The notes under the pieces were generated by a model. That model had not been told where the DNA came from and did no database searches. It saw only the letters and a list, made by a program, of their open reading frames with translations. Positions 22,930 through 35,399 of a stretch of 64,000 nt of DNA are shown piece after piece. Origin of the DNA: Anadara kagoshimensis (Eukaryota; Mollusca; Bivalvia; Arcoida; Arcidae). The stretch covers positions 33,302,680 to 33,366,679 of the forward strand of contig CM037857.1 in NCBI GenBank assembly GCA_021292105.1, in the 5' to 3' direction. The position numbers and the translations under genes were made by a program. Position 1 is the stretch's first letter. The number at the start of each line of letters is the position of its first letter.

Positions 22930-24515
22930 ATTTTATTCAATACTCGTTCAAAGTTGTTCAAAATATGTATTTTGCTTATGGCATTGTTTCCTTGTTACGC
23001 GTTCTTGATTACATTAGCTATTGCCAAATACACGTTTTTGTTGTGGTTTGCTTTTAGTTACATTGCCTATTGCAAATGCATTGCTTTTGTTGTTTACTGT
23101 TATTTGTAACATTGGTTATTGCAAATTACAAATCTTTGTTAAATCGTGTTTGTAGTTATTATTATTGTTTCGTGTTCTTGGTGTCATTGACTTTGTCATT
23201 GTTTGGGTTGTTGGTTACCTTTGCTAATGCCAAATACATGTTTTTGTTGTGCCGTGTTCTTGGTCATTTGGCTATCGCCAAATACATGTTTTTGTTGCTC
23301 CGCGTCTTTGGTTACATTGGCTTGCGCCAAATACATGTTTTTGTTGTGCCGTGTTCTTGGTCATTTAACTTTCGCCAAATACATATTTTTGATGTTTTGG
23401 GTTGTTTGTTACGTATGTTATCGCATCTTTTTGTTGCTCCGTGTTCTTGGTTTCAATCATTATTCGCAAATACATATGTACATGTTTTTGTTGTTTGGGT
23501 TGGGTTACGTTGGATATCGCCAAATACATGTTTTTGTTGTTTGGGTTGGGTTACGTTGGCTACCGCCAAATACATGTTTTTGTTGTTTGGGTTGGGTTAC
23601 GTTGGCTACCGCCAAATACATGTTTTTGTTGTTTGGATTGGGTTACGTCGGCTACCGCCAAATACATGTTTTTTTGTTGTTTGGGTTGGGTTACGTTGGC
23701 TACCGCCAAATACATGTTTTTGTTGTTTGGGTTGGGTTACGTTGGCTACCGCCAAATACATGTTTTTGTTCTTTGGGTTGGGTTATGTTGGCTACCGCCA
23801 AATACATGTTTTTGTTGTTTGGGTTGGGTTACGTTGGCTACCGCCAAATACATGTTTTTGTTGTTTGGGTTGGGTTATGTTGGCTATCGTTGGCTATCGC
23901 CAAATACATGTTTTTGTTGTTCAATGTTTATTATTCGCAAATACATGTTTTGTTTGTTTGTTTGGTTTTGTTGTTTGGTTTCGTTGGCTACCGCCAAATA
24001 CATGTTTTTGTTGTTTGGGTTGGGTTACGTTGGCTACCGCCAAATACATGTTTTTGTTGTTTGGGTTGGGTTACGTTGGCTACCGCCAAATACATGTTTT
24101 TGTTGTTTGGGTTGGGTTACGTTGGCTACCGCCAAATACATGTTTTCGTTGTTTGGGTTGGGTTACGTTGTTTGGTTGGGTTATGTTGGCTATCGCCAAA
24201 TACATGTTTTTGTTGTTTGGGTTGGGTTATGTTGGCTATCGTTGGCTATCGCCAAATACATGTTTTTGTTGTTCAATGTTTATTATTCGCAAATACATGT
24301 TTTTGTTTTGGTTGTTGGTTACGTTGACTATCGCCAAATACATGTTTTTGTTGTTTGAATGTTCATTATTCGCAATTACATGTTTTTGTTTGGGTTGTTG
24401 GTTACGTTGGCTATTGTCAAATACATGTTTTTGTTGTTCAATGTTTATTATTAGCAATTACATGTTTTTGTTTGGGTTGTTGGTTACGTTGTCTATAGCC
24501 AAGTATTGTTATGTT
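22930..24515. repeat. 46-bp minisatellite, about 30 copies
   Basis: Core unit: caaatacatgtttttgttgt / ttgggttgggttacgttggc / taccgc. The 5' third is diverged (units with gtgccgtgttcttggtcat); the centre is almost homogeneous. A composite block with tcaatgtttattattcgcaa occurs at about 23925 and again at about 24268, showing block duplication. Confidence 0.95.
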
Positions 24516-25306
24516 GATATTTGAAGTATAAAACAAAATTGACTAGCCATTATAAAAGCACCAAACTGCAGGAATACGGAACAGATTCAGTTTTTTTTCT
24601 AGACCCCAAAAATGATGCTTAAGATGCATGATAGAGTTTGTCTAAACTATTCAAATTCATTCAATAAATCGAACAAGCTACCATTGTGTATTTAATAGGC
24701 AAATTAATTTTAAATATTCGCCATAATTTGAATTAGGTAAAATATATAATATGATTAGAGAAGAGGCTCAATGATGAGTACAATCTGGTGTAAATCTCGA
24801 CTTGGTACAATCACTTGTTTACCAGGGCCAGTCATTCGAAGCTTGATTAGTTTAATCAGTGATTAACGCAAATTAAAACATCAATGAAAATCAACATAAC
24901 ATCATCAAATTGATATTTATAAAACAACATGCTTTAGTTTGGTGAAGTTTTATCCATTTTTGAAATTTTGAAGTTTAATTTCACAACATAATTGAAGTTG
25001 CGCAAAATTCAAAATTTGACTTATCAATTGATGAACTAATGAAGCTTTGAAGAGCTGGGCACGGTCCTGCTTATCATTCATTGCAACAGTATATGTTTGA
25101 TGTTGTTAAAATCAATATAACTATTGTAAAACTTTAAAAATACACGATTGTATATTGTTTATTAGTATATATTACCTCATGAGCAAATACAGAATATAAA
25201 ATTGAGAATTTGAATACAGAAGCTATATTACAAGAAGACAGACTTTTGCATATATACTATCTGTCACAACAAAATTATGATTATATATATATATTACATA
25301 CGCCAT
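24516..25306. other. no recognisable gene
   Basis: AT-rich. No open frame over 60 codons of interest and no repeat that I recognise. Confidence 0.5.
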
Positions 25307-25973
25307 GTAACTCCACATAGCGGTGTTGTTGCATAAACGTGTTCCAACACGTGTCTATGCGGGGAATTTCAACGCATAAAGAGGACGCTTTCATGCGGCA
25401 AAAAGGTAACCTCCCGCCACATAAAGAAAACGTTTAAAGCACGATGCCATAATACACCTACACCGCCATAATCATTACCACCCTCACTAAAACACCACCA
25501 CCATCACCATCACCATCACCATAATGATGAAGATGATCATTACTATTATTATTATTATTATTATTATCATCATCATCATCATCATCATTATTATTATTAT
25601 AATTATTATTATTATTATTACAATGGCATGGTAACATCGTCGTCTCCCTCTCATCGTCCTCGTCCTCCTACTTACAATTATTATTACCATTATCAACAAC
25701 AACTTGAACTCTAAATTGTCACCGTCGTCGTCATCATTAATGTCACCACCACCGTTTTTGTTGAGATATAAGGTCTATTTTAGATTCATAATACGTCGTT
25801 GAAATCCGTTCTCTTTATGCGTCAAAAGGCACCCTTGCGCATATAACGACACCACCTTTATGCGTTGAACGCCGCCGCATACGCATAAACGTGATCGACC
25901 TTTTTATGCTTTGAAATTCCCCGCATAAACGTGTCGGGCGCGTTTATGCGGCAACATCGCTATATGGCGTTAC
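25307..25973. mobile_element. MITE family J with microsatellite core
   Basis: Inverted ends gtaactccacatagcggtgt and, inverted, gtaacgccatatagcgatgt, followed by repeated Ycgcataaacgtg-like blocks in both arms. Flanks atacgccat (25298-25306) and atacgcttc (25974-25982) may be a decayed 9-bp target duplication. The centre is CACCAT, ATC and ATT microsatellite. Confidence 0.7.
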
Positions 25974-26450
25974 ATACGCTTCATAATTTTTTTCTTCACA
26001 TTGGCTGACAGGCTACATGTAGATGTTGAGCCCCGACACCCATCATTGTAACTTTTGACTGACAAATAAATTATGTTTAAAATTAACAAACCTACATCTC
26101 ACGGTGCATCATTAATATATTTCCAGAATTTTCACATTATAATTAAAATTTTATAGCACTAGGCGGCCGTTTCTGAATAAAATTCCTCCTCGGTATTTCT
26201 CGGACAAAAATTAAGCAAATCCAAATGTCTTAAGATGATGAAATGAGAAAAATAAAAAAACCCAAAATTTATTTTACCAAATCCACCAAAGACAAAACTA
26301 CAAAACGATCTATCTTAGCTTAGGTTTTTGAAAAAATCAAACTTTAAAAAGATTTATTTTATGAACAATTTTTATCTGACAACTGCATGTATTGTCACAA
26401 GGGTTGACTGTATTCTCGGGGATGTTTAGTACACCAATAGAGATAATAGC
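25974..26450. other. gene-free; contains a dispersed repeat head
   Basis: Includes a second copy of the gcactaggcggccgtttctg block (26153-26220, compare 20279). Otherwise unremarkable. Confidence 0.45.
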
Positions 26451-27016
26451 CTACTGTATTTCCATAAATTGATGGCACATGGTTTTTATTCTTTATTTCT
26501 TTTATTTGAAAATGTTTCTATTAAACTATCAATAAAATGCATTTAAAATGCACTGACCTAACCAAATTATAATTAATTAAAAACATTATTGTTCAGTTCT
26601 TCTGTACATAGAGAAATTTTGCGAAAATTGTGGAAATTTGTTCAAGTTTATTCACCAATTGGGCCTTATTCGAAGTTCCATCAGGGCATTTAGGGTCAGG
26701 TAGGTCATTGTTGCTCGGGTTTTTTCCAGGTGTGATCATCATGAATATTCAAATTATGACATAACGTTTATAGTTGTTCCAAGTAAGAAGATGTAGAAGG
26801 GATAATTTTGACATAGTCGTATTTGTTGTTTTGTTAAAAAGTTAAAAAATTGCTCTATGTACAGAATTAAATTCACTTTTTCATGAATGAAAAATATTTT
26901 TTCCCTATTAGGTCAGTATATTTTGTATTATGTTTTGACATTTTTTGTGAGTTTGTAGGAAAATACGACTTTATTCTCCATTTTCCATGTGCACTGAATT
27001 TATGGAAATACAGTAG
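26451..27016. mobile_element. MITE family I, 566 bp
   Basis: Ends ctactgtatttccataaatt and, inverted, ctactgtatttccataaatt. The body contains a pair of ctctatgtaca blocks in inverted arrangement, so the element can fold on itself. An inverted copy lies at 63226-63790. No coding sequence. Confidence 0.75.
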
Positions 27017-27212
27017 TGGCTGAAATTAGTGCTTGGACCAAAATTTTGAAACCATTTTTTTCACACGCTTGAGAAAATAAATAAAGTAAATTTAACCAAA
27101 TTTAGCAAAGTAAATAATTTGCATGAGGGTGCATACCTTAGTTTTTGAGAAATTTCAGATATTAGCTAGCAGTAAATTAGACAACTGTATATTTCGGCCT
27201 CCTGAGTTCATG

Positions 27213-27422
27213 TACAGTACAGATCTATCGAAAGTTTAACACTTATCTAATGTATCAATACCGAATAGGCAGTTCGTTTCGGCTGCTCGTTAGCTTGGGG
27301 GCGTTTTTCGATAGCTGCTATCGGTCTTTCTACATCTTCTCACCCACTGGCTTCCCATACCTCTGCAACTTGACAGCCGAGTTTCGACCTCTTTTCGTTC
27401 CCTCGAACAGGCCTGTACTGTA
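27213..27422. mobile_element. MITE family G, complete, 210 bp
   Basis: TACAGTACAGATCTATCGAA at the left and CAGGCCTGTACTGTA at the right, with TA at both ends. The best-preserved outer ends of the family in this window. Confidence 0.75.
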
Positions 27423-27836
27423 CTAGTGGTTTAATTTTGCAGTAATGTATAAGACATTGAGATTGAGGTCAGTAGAACATATTTTACATTGAACCTTCTA
27501 GAAACTACAACTGTCTTATTTAAGTGTTTCTTTATTACCTAGCAAGAAATAAAGTCAATCTTATTTCACAGGTATCAAATAGATACGTCCAAAAATCTGA
27601 CCTCGTGAAATTGAGAAACGAAGAGAAATCTGACCATGTGAAATTTATACACGTGACAATCTTAAGCGCGTGTTATACCTGAAACCTGACTAGAAAAACA
27701 CCAAATGAATTGCGATATGTCTTACAGTATTTAGGAAAGTGAGACGCAAACATTGAACCTTATTACTCGTCTGAGGGCACATATCTCTTGATTTGAATAC
27801 CAGTAGGCCATTTTCATTAGCAAAGTGACAATCATG

Positions 27837-27880
<44 letters not shown>

Positions 27881-28000
27881 TTCGAAGGTTTATTGGGCCT
27901 TATTTTTATTACAGAGTGTGAATTTTAACATTATATTTGGTCTTGGTCACTTCAACAGACCAGACTTGTTGATGGAAACATCATCAAAACACCGTCGAAG
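27423..28000. other. no gene; (CA)n at 27838-27879
   Basis: AT-rich sequence with one CA microsatellite of about 42 bp. No exon recognised. Confidence 0.5.
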
Positions 28001-28626
28001 TTTTTACAGAAACTACGGGGAATGTTTTTCGTTGGCAAGTAAGCTTAATCTTCCATAGGCTATATATTATTTTCATATTAATGCGCTATCACGATCATAT
28101 CATATAACAATCAGGTACATGTAAATTCATCGAGCGCGCGCGCGCATGTGTGTGTGGTCAGCATAGTTACATGATTGTCAGCCGTAATTGAGATTTATGC
28201 AAATAAAAAACGAGTCGCCTCAAGTATACTGCAGCTAATTATATAATATCTCCATGCTATAGGTATTGTGCATTGCAAACTATATTGTCTCCTCGTATTT
28301 TTGCTTTGTGCAAGTTTCCCTAAGTATGCTATTTCTGAAATATCCATTTTTTTCTACTCATCAAAGATAATCTTTAAATGATTGAAAGAGACCTACAACT
28401 TTCAGATGCTGGTCTTCAAAGACAAGGTTTGTGCTAATATTAAACACGCTTTATCCGGAAGATACCTGAAGTCTACAAATTGTGCAATCGTTAGATATCA
28501 ATTTTGAAGAATTCAGAGAAATTCTACCACAGTTTTTCTATTTAAGGCCTCGCGACTGTGCTATAACAGACCTTATAAAGAAGATGCATAGCACCTCGAC
28601 GTGGTGTGCAAATTTTGAATGAGATG

Positions 28627-28958
28627 GGTTGAGTTGAATGATGGTGTTTAACGTCACATTAATTAATATATCACTTATAAATATCGAGACGTCGCCAGCT
28701 ATAGGCGAAAATTCAGAAACTTTGCCTGTGCGTTGCGCTAATGGCATTATACAGCAGGGTTCTTTATCGTGCCAACCCTACCATGACACGGGACAACGTT
28801 TATTTTAAGTTCCCATCCGAAAGAACCGTGACTTTCATTTCGCAATGCCGAGTGCTTGGCGAAAGAACTTTCAAGTCTTAGGTCAGACCTGGTCGGGGTT
28901 CTAACCTAAGCCTCCCACTTACGGAGCGAACACTTTACCAACTGAGCTACTGCAGTGG
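28627..28958 (-). mobile_element. tRNA-derived SINE family A in duplication unit 1
   Basis: Minus-strand copy with reversed A box (CTTTACCAACTGAGCTACTG) and B box. It has a short deletion after gcttggcgaaagaac that unit 2 lacks, so that deletion came after the duplication. Confidence 0.8.
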
Positions 28959-30881
28959 TATACACATTTTAAATGACATATTGTAAATAGAAATTGAAAA
29001 TAAGCACATGGCACAGATAAAATACATTGTACTACTTATCTTAAGGGTGTTATATCTAACTTATCCGACAATAAGCATTCAATAGATTCTTATTTGGTGT
29101 TAGTTTTGACAGTTTAAGCCCCAAGACACAATGTGTACAACCAAATCAAATGATATACATTTAGTTATGCAGTGTATGGATAATGCAGCTAAATATCGAA
29201 GGTCTACTAGTTATTGTTATTTTATTTGGGTTGATCTTCAAAAATATATGACCAAATATATGTCATATATGGCATACGCATCTAAATTCAATATATGATA
29301 TATCGTCTCATGTTGGTTTACATTTGTTCCAAGTTTGATCAAAATCGATAATCATTAACATACATAAATAACTATGGAGCGGGCACAGTATTCGGACGGA
29401 CGGCAGTGATGATTCCTTTATATCCCCTAAACTTTGTTTGCGGGGGCGGGGGATAATTAGGTACTATAGATGTATGTGGTTGAGACATTTGCACTTGTTG
29501 ATGATCAAAGAAAATGGTAGCGTGTCGTAAAAATCGGGACCTTTTTAAATAAACTTACAAAAGTAAGATATCAAATTCTCAACGTATAATTGACACTAAC
29601 AAAAATTACAGAACATATACAGTGTACCTCATAGTTATTGAGATTTTTTCAAAATGATATTTTTGCAATGATTCAATACTTAAAAGATGTCAACTAAGTC
29701 GTGAACAACAGATCATACAACTAAATGACCAAGTTTTTATACTGAGAGTTACTTCCCTTCGTGTAAGCACTTCCGGTCGTCTGCTTACTAGCAAATTTAG
29801 TGGTTTTAGTCAAACGAAGGCCATTTTAAAGTCTATCATTAAGAAATTTTTAAACCGTATGTCAATAGCTTAACACCTAAGTATATTTCAACCGCATACT
29901 TGATTGCCCGGAATATTGAGAAAGTTATTAAAATATCAACATTTAAAAGGAGCTGGTTAACCCTGCCAAAAAAACCCTGACAAATATAAGGAGGCTCAGT
30001 TAATTGACAAGTAAAATTTAAACCGGAAGTAGAAACATTGAAACTTGATGAAATAAAGATGTGGAGTTAATTTGTGTCTAAAAACCTGAATTGCTAGATT
30101 TTTCAGAGGAATAATGATTCAAATTGTCATGTGCAACAGTTGGGGCCAAAATGGGAGTGTTTTGGACCTACTGAGTTATAGTTACAATTATAGTTATAGA
30201 AACTACGGGGAATGTTTTTACAGAAACTACGGAGAATGTTTTCCGTTGGCAAGTAAGCTTAATCTTCCATAGGCTATATATTATTTTCAAATTAATGCGT
30301 TATCATATCATATAACAATTAGGTATATTCATCGCACGCGCGTGTGTGATCAGCATAGTTACATGATTGTCAGCCGTAATTGAGATTTATGCAAATAAAA
30401 AACGAGTCGCCTCAAATATACTGCAGCTAATTATATTATATCTCCATGTTATAGGTATTGTGCATTGTAAACTATATTTCGGTTATTCTAACAATTCCTC
30501 ATGTCGGTCTCCTCGTATTTTTGCTCTGTGTAAGTTTCCCTAAATATGCTATTTCTAAAATATCCATCTTTTTTCTACTCATCAAAGATAATCTTTAAAA
30601 GATTGAAAGAGACCTACAGTTTTCAGATTCTGGTCTTCAAAGACAAGGTTTGTGCTAATATTAAACATGCTTTATCCGAAAGATGCTATATCTTAAATAC
30701 CTGAAGCCTAGCAATTGTGTAATCATTAGATATTAATTTTGAAGAATTCAGAAGAGTTTTATAACAGTTTTTCGATTTAAGGCCTCGCGGACAGGGCTTA
30801 GAGATAAAATGTGCTATAACAGACCTTATAAAGAAGATACATGGCACCTCGATGTGGTGTGCAAATTTTGAATGAGTTGGT

Positions 30882-31219
30882 TTGAGTTGAGTAATGGTGT
30901 TAAACGTCACATTCATTAATATTTCACTTATATCGAGACGTCGCCAGTTATAGGCGAATGTGCAGAAACTTTGCCTGTGCGTTGCGCTAATGGCATTATA
31001 CAGCAAGTTTTGTATCGTGCCACGCCTACATGACACGGGACCTCGTTTATTTTAAGTTCCCATCCGAAAGAACCGTGACTTTCGTTTCGTAGTGCCGAGT
31101 GCTTGGCGAAAGAACAGTCACTACCCACTTGCAAGTCTTAGGTCAGACCTGGTCGGGGTTCGAACCCAAGCCTCCCACTTACGGAGCGACCACTTTACCA
31201 ACTTAGCTACTGCAGTGGT
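30882..31219 (-). mobile_element. tRNA-derived SINE family A in duplication unit 2
   Basis: Allelic counterpart of 28627-28958, without its deletion. Its presence at the same place in both units shows that the SINE inserted before the tandem duplication. Confidence 0.8.
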
Positions 31220-32635
31220 ATACACATTTTGAATGACATATTTCAAATAGAAGTGGAAAATAAGCACTTGACACAGGTAAAATACATTGTATTACTTATC
31301 TTAAGGGTGCTATATCTAAATTATCTGACAATAAGCATTCAATAATTCTTATATGGTGTCATGATCATCTTCAGTTTTCCCAGTTTAAGTCCCAATACAC
31401 AATGTGTGCAACCAAATCAAATGATATACATGTAGTTATGCAGTGTATGGATAATGCAGCTAAATATCGAAGGTCTACTAGTTATTGTAATTTTATTTGG
31501 GTTGATCTTCAAAAATATATGACCAAATATATGTCATATATGACATAGGCATCTAAATTCAATATATGATATATCGTCTCATGTTGGTTTACATTTGTTC
31601 CAAGTTTGATCAAAATCGATAATCATTAACATACATAAATAAATATGGAGCGGGCACAGTATTCGGACGGACGGCAGTGATGATTCCTTTATATCCCCTA
31701 AACTTTGTTTGCGGGGGCGGGGGATAATTAAGTACTATAGATGTATGTGGTTGAGACATTTGCACTTGTTGATGATCAAAGAAAATGGTAGCGTGTCGCA
31801 AAAATCGGGACCTTTTTAAATAAACTTACAAAAGTAAGATATCAAATTCTCAACGTATAATTGACACTAACAAAAACAGTATACCTCATAGTTATTGAGA
31901 TTTTTTCAAAATGATATTTTTGCAATTATTCAATACTTAAAAGATGTCAACTAATTAAAGTCGTGAGCAACATTTAAAGGGGGATAGATCATACAACTAA
32001 ATGACCAATTTTATTATACTGAGAGTTACTTTCCTTCGTGTAAGCACTTCCGGTCGTCTGCCTTCTAGCAAATTTAGTGGTTTTAGTCAAACGAAGGCCA
32101 TTTTAAAGTCTATCATTAAGAAATTTTAAACCGTATGTCAATAGCTTAACACCTGAGTATATTTCAACCGTATACTTGATTGCCCGGAATATTGAGAAAG
32201 TTATTAAAATATCAACATTTAAAAGGAGCTGGTTAACCCTGCCAAAAAAACGTGACAAATATGACCTTGCAGAAATAAGGAGGCTCAGTTAATTGACCAG
32301 TAAAATTTAAACCGGAAGTAGAAACATTGAAACTTGATGAAATAAAGATGTGGAGTTAATTTGTGTCTAAAAACCTGAATTGCTAGATTTTTCAGAGGAA
32401 TAATGACTCAAATTGTCATGTGCAACAGTTGGGGCCAAAATGGGAGTGTTTTGGACCTACTGAGTTATAGTTCAAAACAAAACCATATTAAGAATTTCTA
32501 AGACTGTTTATGTGATATAAGTACCAGTTTGATCCATGTAAAGCAGGTATAGATTGTATAATTTTGGGATTGTACACATGACATAGCACTAAGATACCTA
32601 GGCCACTTTTAAGACATTAACCCATGTCATATTGA

Positions 32636-33850
32636 GGCTTCTACGTTTATTTCTCCCCTCCCCTGCTTGCACTAGTTCTCCTGGGATGTTATCAATGTCT
32701 GATTATTTCCCTTTCTTCGGGGACTTCACTGCTTCCTCTACTTCTTCTCTGAGGATGGGGAAGCTGTCTATGTCTGTTGTCGGAGGGACGTTGAGCTTCT
32801 CTGGTGATGGGGAAGCTGTCTATGTCTGTTGTCGGAGGGACGTTGAGCTTCTCTGGGGACGGGGAAGCTGTCTATGTCTGTTGTCGGAGGGACGTTGAGC
32901 TTCTCTGTGTCCCCTGTTGCACGATGTGAATATAGATCTGTTGTGTACTCTGTCCACCTGTTCAAGATTTCTTTGGCCTCGGTCAGACGCTTCCCGTTTT
33001 TGTCGAGAATGGTGCTGGGCCGTCCTTGCTTGCTGCTGGTGAGGTCCTTCACTATTTGGTAGGCTTTCTTGGCGTTGTTTGCTTTGAGGTTCCGTTCAAT
33101 GTCGTTGCACTGATCAGTAATTCAGTATTCCTTTGCCTTGAGCATGCTCATCTTGACCTGCTTGTCTACTTGCCTGTACTTATCTGCTCCCTCATCACTT
33201 TCATACTTGGATTGCTCGAGGTCCCTCTTTTCGTCACACAGCTTGAGTAAGTCTGGTGTGACCGAAGGCTTCTTGGTGGTCCGCTTCTTGTCGAGAACTT
33301 CATTTGCCGTCTCAGTCACTGCTGTGTTGAATGTGTCAATGAAAGTGTCTGCATCTGTGGCGTCTGCGTCAAGTAGCAAGAGTGGGGCGAATTTTCCTCT
33401 AATCTTGGCCTCGAAGACTTGTACCACGTCTGGGTATTTTTATTTCTCCAGATCAAACTTAATTCTGGTGTGGCCCTATTTCTTCTTCATCTTCTTGAGG
33501 TGAAGGCGGAAGGACATCATGACGAGCTCATAGTCTCATGTCTGCTCCGGGAAAGGACGCTGCGTGTCCTGGCAATGTTGATTGATGTGTGGAAGCGTCG
33601 CTTCACTAGGATGTAATCTATCTGGTGGTGGGATCTGTTTGGGCTGTGCCAGCCAGGTCCACCGTTTGAATGTTTTGTGGGGGTGACTTTGAGGTTGCTG
33701 AGCGTTGCAAATTCGAGCAGTCTCCATCCTCAGTCATTGGTCTCTGTGTTACAGTAGGGCCCGCATGTGTCTTTCCAGTCTTCCTGTGCATCTTCTCCAA
33801 TCTTTGCATCTTTGCATTCCAGTCCCCTTGAACAACTAGGATGTCTTTCT
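32636..33850 (-). pseudogene. LINE ORF2, 5' half (endonuclease end to RT start), inverted
   Basis: Read on the minus strand from 33850 down: endonuclease GDWNAK block, a spacer with KIRGKFAPLLLLDADATDAD, then GRPSTILDKNGKRLTEAKEI at the start of the reverse-transcriptase region. Several frames are needed, so it is dead. At 32754-32909 a 52-bp unit (gaagctgtctatgtctgttg ...) is repeated three times; its period breaks the frame. This block is in opposite orientation to the 3' half that follows. Confidence 0.75.
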
Positions 33851-33859
33851 TTGATGTGA

Positions 33860-34800
33860 GGCTATGATCAATGCGCTACATGCAATCAGCCAGAAGATCT
33901 GGGAGACAGGAGAGTGGCCAACACAATGGACCCAGTCTTTAGTGATCAACCTACCCAAGAAAGGCAACCTCGTCGACACTACTCAATGTTTTCCTTGAAA
34001 GAATTATGACAGATGCACTTAGTGACCATCAAGGAACAGCCACATTGGTGGCAGAACAATCACAACCTTGCGTTTTGCTGATGATACAGACGGACTCGCA
34101 GGCTCAGAACAAGAACTGGAGAACCTGGTCAGGCAACTAGACAGATCCTCCACAGCTTACGGCATGTAAATCAGTGCAAACAAACAAAACTGATGACAAA
34201 CAATGACAATGGCATCCAAACTGACCTAACTGCCAAGGGAGAAAAGTTTGAAACGGTGAAGAATTTCAAATACCTTGGAGCAATAGTTTCAGATGAGGGG
34301 TCAAAGCCTGAAGTATTAGCCATAATTGCAATGACAGCTCCAACACTAGCCAAGTTGAACACCATTTGGAAGGACAAGGCAATCAAGCTCAGCTAAAAGA
34401 TAAGACTCATGCGTTCCCTTATCTACTCAGTTTTACTGTATGCTTGTGAAACATGGACCCTTACATCAGAATTAGAGAAGAGGATTCATGCCTTAGAAAT
34501 GAGATGTTTCAGAAGACTGCCTGGCATCTCTTACAAAGATCTTCTCACCACCATCAAGAAGAGCTAACTAAAATGGTACGGCCCCTAAACAAGAGGAGAG
34601 GGGCTTGCCAAGACAGCCCAGGGAACAGTCAGAGGAGGAAGAAAGAGAGGAAGACAGAAGAAGAGATGAGAAGACAACATTACAGAATGGACAGGATTGA
34701 AGCTGAGCGAGGCGGTCAAATGTGCGAAGGACAGGGATGTATGGAGAGGACTGGTTGACAGGTCACCTGTAGCACCCCAACGGCAACCGCCATGGAGCAG
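33860..34800 (+). pseudogene. LINE ORF2, 3' half (RT palm to C-terminus)
   Basis: Plus strand: KIWETGEWPTQW, then after a deletion the catalytic FADDTDGLAG box (34070-34100), ISANKTKLMTNN, FKYLGAIVSDEG, LYACETWTLTSELEKRI and finally PPWSR. This order is standard for non-LTR reverse transcriptases common in marine invertebrates. Stops at the ends of several segments and lost residues show decay. It belongs with the inverted half at 32636-33850. Confidence 0.82.
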
Positions 34801-34835
34801 ATGAAATGAGATGTATTTCTAAAATTGAGGGGCTG

Positions 34836-35087
34836 TGTAGCAACTTCTAATGACGTCAATAACTACTGAAGTCTAAATATTGACGCTCAAGACGAGAAGT
34901 CATATACCATTCTTCAATTTTGAATATAATTTCATTTTGTAATACCAAGAAAACTTCTTGTGTGGAGCCTCAATATTTGGACTTCATTAGGCGTCGAAAT
35001 TGTCAACAACTAATGAAGTCCGAGTTCATTAAGCGTTGTTATTTCGATGACTTCATAAGGCGTTGGACTGCATTAGGAGTTGTTACA
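34836..35087. mobile_element. small hairpin-rich MITE with TGTARCAAC termini
   Basis: Ends TGTAGCAACTTCTAATGACG and, inverted, TGTAACAACTCCTAATGCAG. The interior has further palindromes such as ggacttcattag paired with ctaatgaagtcc. GGGCTG immediately before (34830-34835) and after (35088-35093) is a perfect 6-bp duplication. Ends, duplication length and target match those of the 2.7-kb foldback element at 5178. Confidence 0.78.
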
Positions 35088-35213
35088 GGGCTGGCAGAGT
35101 ATAATTTATTTTATTTTATTAATTAAAATAACTCCCTTGTTAATGGAAATATAATTATTTTGAAAAAAAAATACTAATGGTTTTTCATAGTATGAAATTC
35201 TCAATTTTATATT

Positions 35214-35399
35214 ATGTTCAACCTGTCTTAAATGACATCTCCTTATACTAGTAAGGGTCACCTGCTTATAAAGGCCAGTAAAATTGCACCCCAGTTGTTT
35301 TTATTCATATTATTTGAACTTGTATATAAAGACGGCCTGTCTTTAAAGTACACATTTACTGGTTCCCTTCGGTGGCCTCTATAGACAGGTTTGACAATA
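35214..35399. mobile_element. pogo-like MITE family P, complete, reverse orientation
   Basis: 186-bp copy with diverged outer ends (tatgttcaacctgtcttaaa on the left, gacaggtttgacaata on the right). Confidence 0.72.

Larger units (their letters stand above)
28001..32473. repeat. tandem duplication of a unit of about 2.2 kb
   Basis: Unit 1 (28001-30197) and unit 2 (30216-32473) are direct copies. Both start with tttttacagaaactacgg and end with ttggacctactgagttatag. They differ by scattered substitutions and small indels. A 20-bp piece of the unit start is repeated once more at the junction (30198-30215). Each unit carries one SINE A; neither contains a credible gene. Confidence 0.93.

Noticed and set aside
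23070-24524. 484-residue open frame with repeated CFCCLGWV and signal-like N-terminus
   Set aside because: Three overlapping frames are open through the same 46-bp minisatellite, and 46 is not a multiple of three, so reading cycles through all frames of a stop-poor repeat.
33138-33503. 121-residue plus-strand frame
   Set aside because: Complement of the inverted LINE segment, whose minus-strand reading has recognisable LINE content.
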